Origin: Atribacterota bacterium
GTDB lineage: Bacteria > Atribacterota > Phoenicimicrobiia > Phoenicimicrobiales > Phoenicimicrobiaceae
Length of the DNA stretch: 9,266 nucleotides
Direction of reading: 5' to 3'
Assembly (NCBI GenBank): GCA_030599445.1
Contig: JAUVOA010000045.1
Coordinates: 1 to 9,266, forward strand
The position numbers and the translations under genes are program-made. The notes under the pieces were generated by a model. It searched no databases. It saw only the letters and a list, made by a program, of their open reading frames with translations, and had not been told where the DNA came from. Positions 6,563 through 9,266 of the stretch are shown piece by piece (within the stretch, counting starts at the first letter, position 1; every line of letters starts with the position of its first letter).

Positions 6563-7507
6563 ATGAAAGTTATATTTTTGGGTACCAGTTCAGGTATGCC
6601 TACTTTAAAGCGCAATGTATCTTCTATTGCCCTTATCTTCATTAATAAAAACAAACTATGGTTATGGGATTGCGGAGAAAGCACTCAACAGCAGATTCAG
6701 AAAACCTCTTTGAAGTTATCTAAATTAGAGAAGATTTTTATTTCGCATTTACATGGGGATCATGTATTTGGGCTTCCGGGTCTATTGGCTTCCCGGGGTT
6801 TAAGAGGTGGAAAAAATCAAAATAAAGTTCAAATATTTGGTCCGGAAGGCCTGGATAAATATTTAAAAGAAACCCTAAATATAACTAAAACCTATATCCC
6901 TTATGAAATTGAGATAGAAATTATTCCACCAAATTTATCAGCAGGAATCATCTGGGAAGATAAGGAGTATATAGTTCGATACACAGAAGTAAATCACAAT
7001 ATTAAAGCTTATGCCTATTCTGTTGAGGAAAAAAAGGATAGGAGTCATTTTTTAGTAGAAAAAGCTCGACAATTAAATATTCCTCCTGGTCCAATTTATC
7101 GTACTCTAAAAGAGGGCAAAACAGTTGAATTGCCCAATGGAAGAATCTTTCAGGGTAAGAATTTTTTAAGTAAAATTAAAAAAAGGAGAAAGATAGTCTT
7201 TTGTGGTGATACTGCCTATTGTGAAAATTCAGTGCATCTGGCTAAAGATGCCGATCTTTTAATTTATGAAGCAACTTTCTCCCAACAGGAAGAAGACCTG
7301 GCTAAGAGAAATTTCCATTCGACTACCACAATAGCTGCCAAGGTTGCTAAAGAAGCCCAGGTTAAACAATTGATACTAACTCATATTAGTCCTCGATATA
7401 GCTCGAATAATAAGTTGGCAATAACCGAGAATGGTTTACTTGTTGAGGCTCAGAGCGTATTTCCTGAGACTATATTAGCAGAGGATTTTATGGAATATGA
7501 GATATAG
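6563..7507 (+). CDS. rnz: Ribonuclease Z-type metallo-beta-lactamase protein
   Basis: This is a zinc-dependent endonuclease of the tRNA 3'-processing (RNase Z) family, acting in the cytoplasm on tRNA precursors. The 314-residue length fits bacterial short-form RNase Z. The metal motif HLHGDH is at 62-67. Further ligands fit H145 (VNHN), D216 (FCGDT), the conserved H252 (FHST) and H274 in THISPRY. LGTSSGMPT at 7-15 is the typical N-terminus, and a region at about 150-205 (with PGPIYRTLKEGK) corresponds to the substrate-binding arm of the family. It starts 6 bp after mogA with AGGTGA at 6551-6556 overlapping the mogA stop, so it is probably the last gene of the cofactor operon. Its function is unrelated to molybdopterin as far as known. 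A role other than tRNA processing cannot be excluded, but the RNase Z motifs are complete. Confidence 0.92.
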   Translation: MKVIFLGTSSGMPTLKRNVSSIALIFINKNKLWLWDCGESTQQQIQKTSLKLSKLEKIFISHLHGDHVFGLPGLLASRGLRGGKNQNKVQIFGPEGLDKYLKETLNITKTYIPYEIEIEIIPPNLSAGIIWEDKEYIVRYTEVNHNIKAYAYSVEEKKDRSHFLVEKARQLNIPPGPIYRTLKEGKTVELPNGRIFQGKNFLSKIKKRRKIVFCGDTAYCENSVHLAKDADLLIYEATFSQQEEDLAKRNFHSTTTIAAKVAKEAQVKQLILTHISPRYSSNNKLAITENGLLVEAQSVFPETILAEDFMEYEI

Positions 7508-7543
7508 GTATTATTGATGGGATATAAAAAGTTGTTAAAAAAC

Positions 7544-7586
7544 TTGAAATTTATCTTTTTTTAAGGTATGCTTTTTATGTTATAAA
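7544..7586 (+). promoter_or_regulatory. Candidate promoter for the ferredoxin gene
   Basis: TTGAAA (7544-7549) and TATGCT (7567-7572) are separated by 17 nt, a sigma-70-like arrangement with five of six and four of six consensus matches. A second possibility is the extended -10 TGTTATAAA at 7578-7586. Either would give a leader of about 155-170 nt before the ferredoxin start, containing a 7-bp stem dyad (ATTATCT/AGATAAT, 7611-7628). In such AT-rich DNA chance matches are common, so this is tentative. Confidence 0.3.
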
Positions 7587-7730
7587 TAAATTTTTCTTTT
7601 AATAGGGAAGATTATCTGATAAGATAATTAAAAAATTATTTGTCGATAATTACAAAGAAAATAAAAATTAAAGTAGTGTTGAATTTACACTTAATTACCT
7701 AATGAATTTTGAAATCGGTAATTATAATAG

Positions 7731-7737
7731 AAGGAGG
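7731..7737 (+). promoter_or_regulatory. Strong ribosome-binding site of the ferredoxin gene
   Basis: AAGGAGG lies 10 nt before the ATG at 7748. This decides that start over the in-frame ATG at 7709, which lies upstream of the site and would add 13 non-conserved residues. Confidence 0.85.
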
Positions 7738-7747
7738 AAAATATAAA

Positions 7748-7933
7748 ATGAAGGCTGTAGTTGATAAAGATTTATGTACCGGGTGTGGATTATGTGAAGA
7801 TACCTGTCCCGAAGTATTTGAAATGAAGGATGATATAGCGATAGTGAAGGTTAGCAAGGTACCAGATGATTTGGTAGAATCATGTAAAGAGGCTGCCGAT
7901 GGTTGTCCGGTAGAAGCTATAACTTGTGAGTAA
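7748..7933 (+). CDS. Small [4Fe-4S] ferredoxin (single-cluster type)
   Basis: An electron carrier of 61 residues, soluble and cytoplasmic. C10, C13 and C16 in CTGCGLC together with C53 in CPVEA provide the four ligands of one [4Fe-4S] cluster. C20 and C46 match the pair that forms a disulfide in Thermotoga maritima ferredoxin in place of the second cluster of clostridial ferredoxins. The spacing and acidic composition (many D and E) fit that family. It probably serves ferredoxin-linked oxidoreductases, and tungsten-dependent aldehyde:ferredoxin oxidoreductases are attractive partners given the neighbouring cofactor genes (inference). It is separated from rnz by 240 bp and followed by a strong terminator, so it is probably monocistronic and, judging by its ribosome-binding site, well translated. 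Confidence 0.93.
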   Translation: MKAVVDKDLCTGCGLCEDTCPEVFEMKDDIAIVKVSKVPDDLVESCKEAADGCPVEAITCE

Positions 7934-7961
7934 AATGAGTAAGCAATATAAAAAATAATAT

Positions 7962-8003
7962 AAATAAAAAGGAGCAGATTAATTAATCTGCTCCTTTTTA
8001 TTT
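7962..8003. terminator. Bidirectional intrinsic terminator (perfect 42-bp palindrome)
   Basis: The GC-containing core GGAGCAGATTAA (7971-7982) is followed at once by its exact reverse complement (7983-7994). Flanking A-rich and T-rich tracts extend the perfect symmetry to 7962-8003. The T-run follows the hairpin on both strands, so it can end the ferredoxin transcript on the plus strand and the glucosidase transcript on the minus strand, consistent with the convergent gene arrangement. Confidence 0.88.
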
Positions 8004-8059
8004 TAACAATTAGTATAATTTGATTGAATAGGAATTTCTTTTTTATGTAAGTTCTAATT

Positions 8060-8106
8060 AGTATGTAGTATATGTAGTATGAGTATATAGTGAATAGTAT
8101 TCAGTA
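8060..8106. repeat. AGTA-centred tandem array with about 7-nt period
   Basis: AGTA (once AGTG) occurs at 8060, 8067, 8076, 8082, 8089, 8096 and 8103, with steps of 7, 9, 6, 7, 7 and 7. Within it TATGTAGTA is repeated exactly in tandem (8062-8070, 8071-8079). The rhythm is visible directly; no function is known. Confidence 0.55.
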
Positions 8107-8110
8107 ATTA

Positions 8111-8173
8111 AACGAAAAGCAAAAAGCGCAAAACGAAAAATCATAGCTCAAAATTTAAAATTTAGTATTGAGA
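8111..8173. repeat. A-rich degenerate heptad block
   Basis: Cut into 7-nt units from 8111, eight of nine units start with A, and AACGAAA recurs exactly at 8111 and 8132, three units apart. The low complexity makes this the least certain of the short-period blocks. Confidence 0.3.
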
Positions 8174-8253
8174 GAAAAAGTTTTGAGTTTCGAATTATGG
8201 TTTTTACTTCTAGCTTTAATTTTTTTATTAGGAGAAATTTATTAATCCAAAAC

Positions 8254-8281
8254 TATACGCTAAACGCTGTACGCTCTACGC
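8254..8281. repeat. Four-unit ACGC heptad array
   Basis: Four consecutive 7-nt units, TATACGC, TAAACGC, TGTACGC and TCTACGC, fit TVWACGC. The invariant ACGC core repeats at an exact 7-nt step while positions 2 and 3 vary. The array lies 5 nt beyond the glucosidase stop codon, on its 3' side. Confidence 0.75.
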
Positions 8282-8286
8282 TAGGT

Positions 8287-9266
8287 TTATTCACTATCGA
8301 CTAATTTATACACTCTTGCTTCATAAGGACGTAAATATATTCTTTTAATATCCTCATCTTTTTCAACATCATAATTACTGATTAGTAACTCTTTTTCTTG
8401 GTAATTAATATTTACCGGAAGATTAAAAATTGTTTGGCTGTAAAAGAAGTTAAGAATAATTAGTAATCGGTCTTTATTAAGAGTACGTAAATAACTATAA
8501 ATATGTTCATCATCTTCTAAGATAAGCTGATAATCTCCGTAGATCATAATTAAATTTTCTTTCCTAAGCTGGATTATTTTTTGATAATAATAAAATATTG
8601 AATTTGAATCTTTTAAATCACGGGCAACATTTATATCCGGATAATTTAGGTTGACTTTTATCCAGGGGGTGCCAGTAGTAAAACCAGCATAAGGACTATC
8701 GTCCCACTGCATGGGGGTGCGGGCATTATCCCGACTTATTCGATGAATGGCTTCCATAATTTTTTCTTTAGGAAAACCTTTTTTAGTCATTTCGCGGTAG
8801 AAATTTAGAGTTTCTATATCACGATAGTTTTCTATATCATCGAAAGTAACATTGGTCATTCCAATTTCTTCACCTTGATAGATATAAGAAGTACCAGGAA
8901 GAGTATATAAAAGGGTGGCTAACATTTTGGCAGATTCTATACTGTATTTCTTATCATCACCGAATCGGGAAACCATTCGTGGTTGGTCATGATTATTCAT
9001 AAAAAGGCTGTTCCAGCCTTTTTCTTTTAAGCCGTCATACCACTTAGTAAAGATTTCTTTTAGTTCAGTCAATCTCCATTCTTTGGGTTCCCATTTATTT
9101 ATAGGGTCATGGTCAATATCCATCAATTCGAAATGAAATACCATATTGAGTTCATGTCGATCCTGGTGAACATACTTAGCTGCGATTTGGGGGGCAGTCC
9201 CGGGAGTTTCTCCTACAGTCATAATGTCGTATTTTGAAAGTACTTTTTTGTTCATCTCTTGCAGGT
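8287..9266 (-). CDS. GH13 oligo-1,6-glucosidase / alpha-glucosidase, C-terminal part (5' end outside window)
   Basis: This is a glycoside hydrolase family 13 enzyme that cleaves terminal alpha-glucosyl residues from short oligosaccharides. The frame is open to the window edge, with residues LQE before the first in-window Met, so that Met (9255) is internal; 325 residues are visible, and the nucleophile Asp lies outside. The general acid Glu is in TVGETPG (codon 9208-9210). The transition-state Asp is in NNHDQPR (codon 8986-8988). YIYQGEEIGMTN and ARTPMQWDDSPYAGFT are typical of oligo-1,6-glucosidases, trehalose-6-phosphate hydrolases and related enzymes. The tail from about visible residue 250 is the C-terminal beta domain. 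No sugar-phosphate specificity can be read here. The gene converges on the ferredoxin gene and is unrelated to the cofactor operon. The stop is TAA at 8287-8289. Confidence 0.93.
   Translation of the reverse strand, partial: LQEMNKKVLSKYDIMTVGETPGTAPQIAAKYVHQDRHELNMVFHFELMDIDHDPINKWEPKEWRLTELKEIFTKWYDGLKEKGWNSLFMNNHDQPRMVSRFGDDKKYSIESAKMLATLLYTLPGTSYIYQGEEIGMTNVTFDDIENYRDIETLNFYREMTKKGFPKEKIMEAIHRISRDNARTPMQWDDSPYAGFTTGTPWIKVNLNYPDINVARDLKDSNSIFYYYQKIIQLRKENLIMIYGDYQLILEDDEHIYSYLRTLNKDRLLIILNFFYSQTIFNLPVNINYQEKELLISNYDVEKDEDIKRIYLRPYEARVYKLVDSE

Larger units (their letters stand above)
8004..8286. other. Non-coding gap between terminator and glucosidase gene
   Basis: Together with the terminator and the tail before it, this makes a 353-bp gene-free stretch (7934-8286). 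I see no gene, tRNA or promoter with support. It holds three blocks of about 7-nt periodicity (listed separately) and an inverted pair CTCAAAA (8147-8153) / TTTTGAG (8181-8187). The arms around that pair look loosely complementary for about 35 nt (about 8118-8153 with 8181-8215), which may be only AT-rich similarity. Confidence 0.6.

Noticed and set aside
7526..7562. Possible terminator after rnz (AAGTT/AACTT stem and a T-run)
   Set aside because: The stem is only about 5 bp with one G-C pair and the T-run does not follow directly; too weak to call in AT-rich DNA.
7723..7728. Perfect TATAAT just before the ferredoxin gene
   Set aside because: It lies only a few bases before the Shine-Dalgarno, so transcription from it would start in or after the ribosome-binding site, and no -35 element is correctly spaced.
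8060..8281. CRISPR array
   Set aside because: The units are 7-9 nt without unique spacers and there are no cas genes; it is not a CRISPR.
8287..9255. Complete glucosidase starting at the Met at 9255
   Set aside because: The frame stays open to the window edge and this Met corresponds to an internal position just before the general-acid motif; GH13 enzymes need a further N-terminal part of the barrel.

Overview
The window comes from an AT-rich bacterial genome (estimated by eye at about one-third G+C), with strong AGGAGG-type ribosome-binding sites, overlapping ATGA gene junctions and heavy use of AGA/AGG and ATA codons. The gene content (tungstate/molybdate uptake, pterin cofactor synthesis, a single-cluster ferredoxin) suggests a fermentative or otherwise strictly anaerobic bacterium using tungsto- or molybdoenzymes. 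A clostridial/Halanaerobiales-like Firmicute or a low-GC candidate phylum such as Atribacterota would fit. The phylum cannot be fixed from this sequence.

Positions 1-7507 hold a plus-strand run of eight genes: (1) the C-terminal part of a molybdate/tungstate-type ABC ATPase with a TOBE domain; (2) moeA; (3) a second moeA fused to a PBP-like domain; (4) moaA; (5) moaC; (6) a small MOSC-domain protein; (7) mogA/moaB; (8) an RNase Z-type metallo-beta-lactamase. From the second moeA onward the genes overlap or lie within a few bases of each other, so they are very probably one transcription unit. Together they cover oxyanion import, GTP to cyclic pyranopterin (MoaA, MoaC), molybdopterin adenylylation (MogA) and metal insertion (two MoeA types). 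The molybdopterin synthase genes (moaD, moaE) and the MoaD-activating enzyme are not in the window and must lie elsewhere.

Positions 7508-8003 hold a small ferredoxin gene of the Thermotoga single-[4Fe-4S] type. It has its own AT-rich leader and is closed by a 42-bp perfect palindrome that looks like a bidirectional terminator. From 8287 to the window end, on the minus strand, lies the C-terminal part of a GH13 oligo-1,6-glucosidase/alpha-glucosidase, convergent with the ferredoxin gene.

The most unusual non-coding signal is a set of degenerate tandem arrays with a period of about 7-8 nt. One lies directly after the first moeA stop codon, and up to three lie between the terminator and the glucosidase stop codon. 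Their sequences differ but the period is shared. I see no CRISPR array, tRNA, rRNA, insertion sequence or phage gene. The core genes are known families; the fused MoeA, the divergent MoeA pair, the MOSC gene inside the pathway and the short-period arrays deserve a second look.
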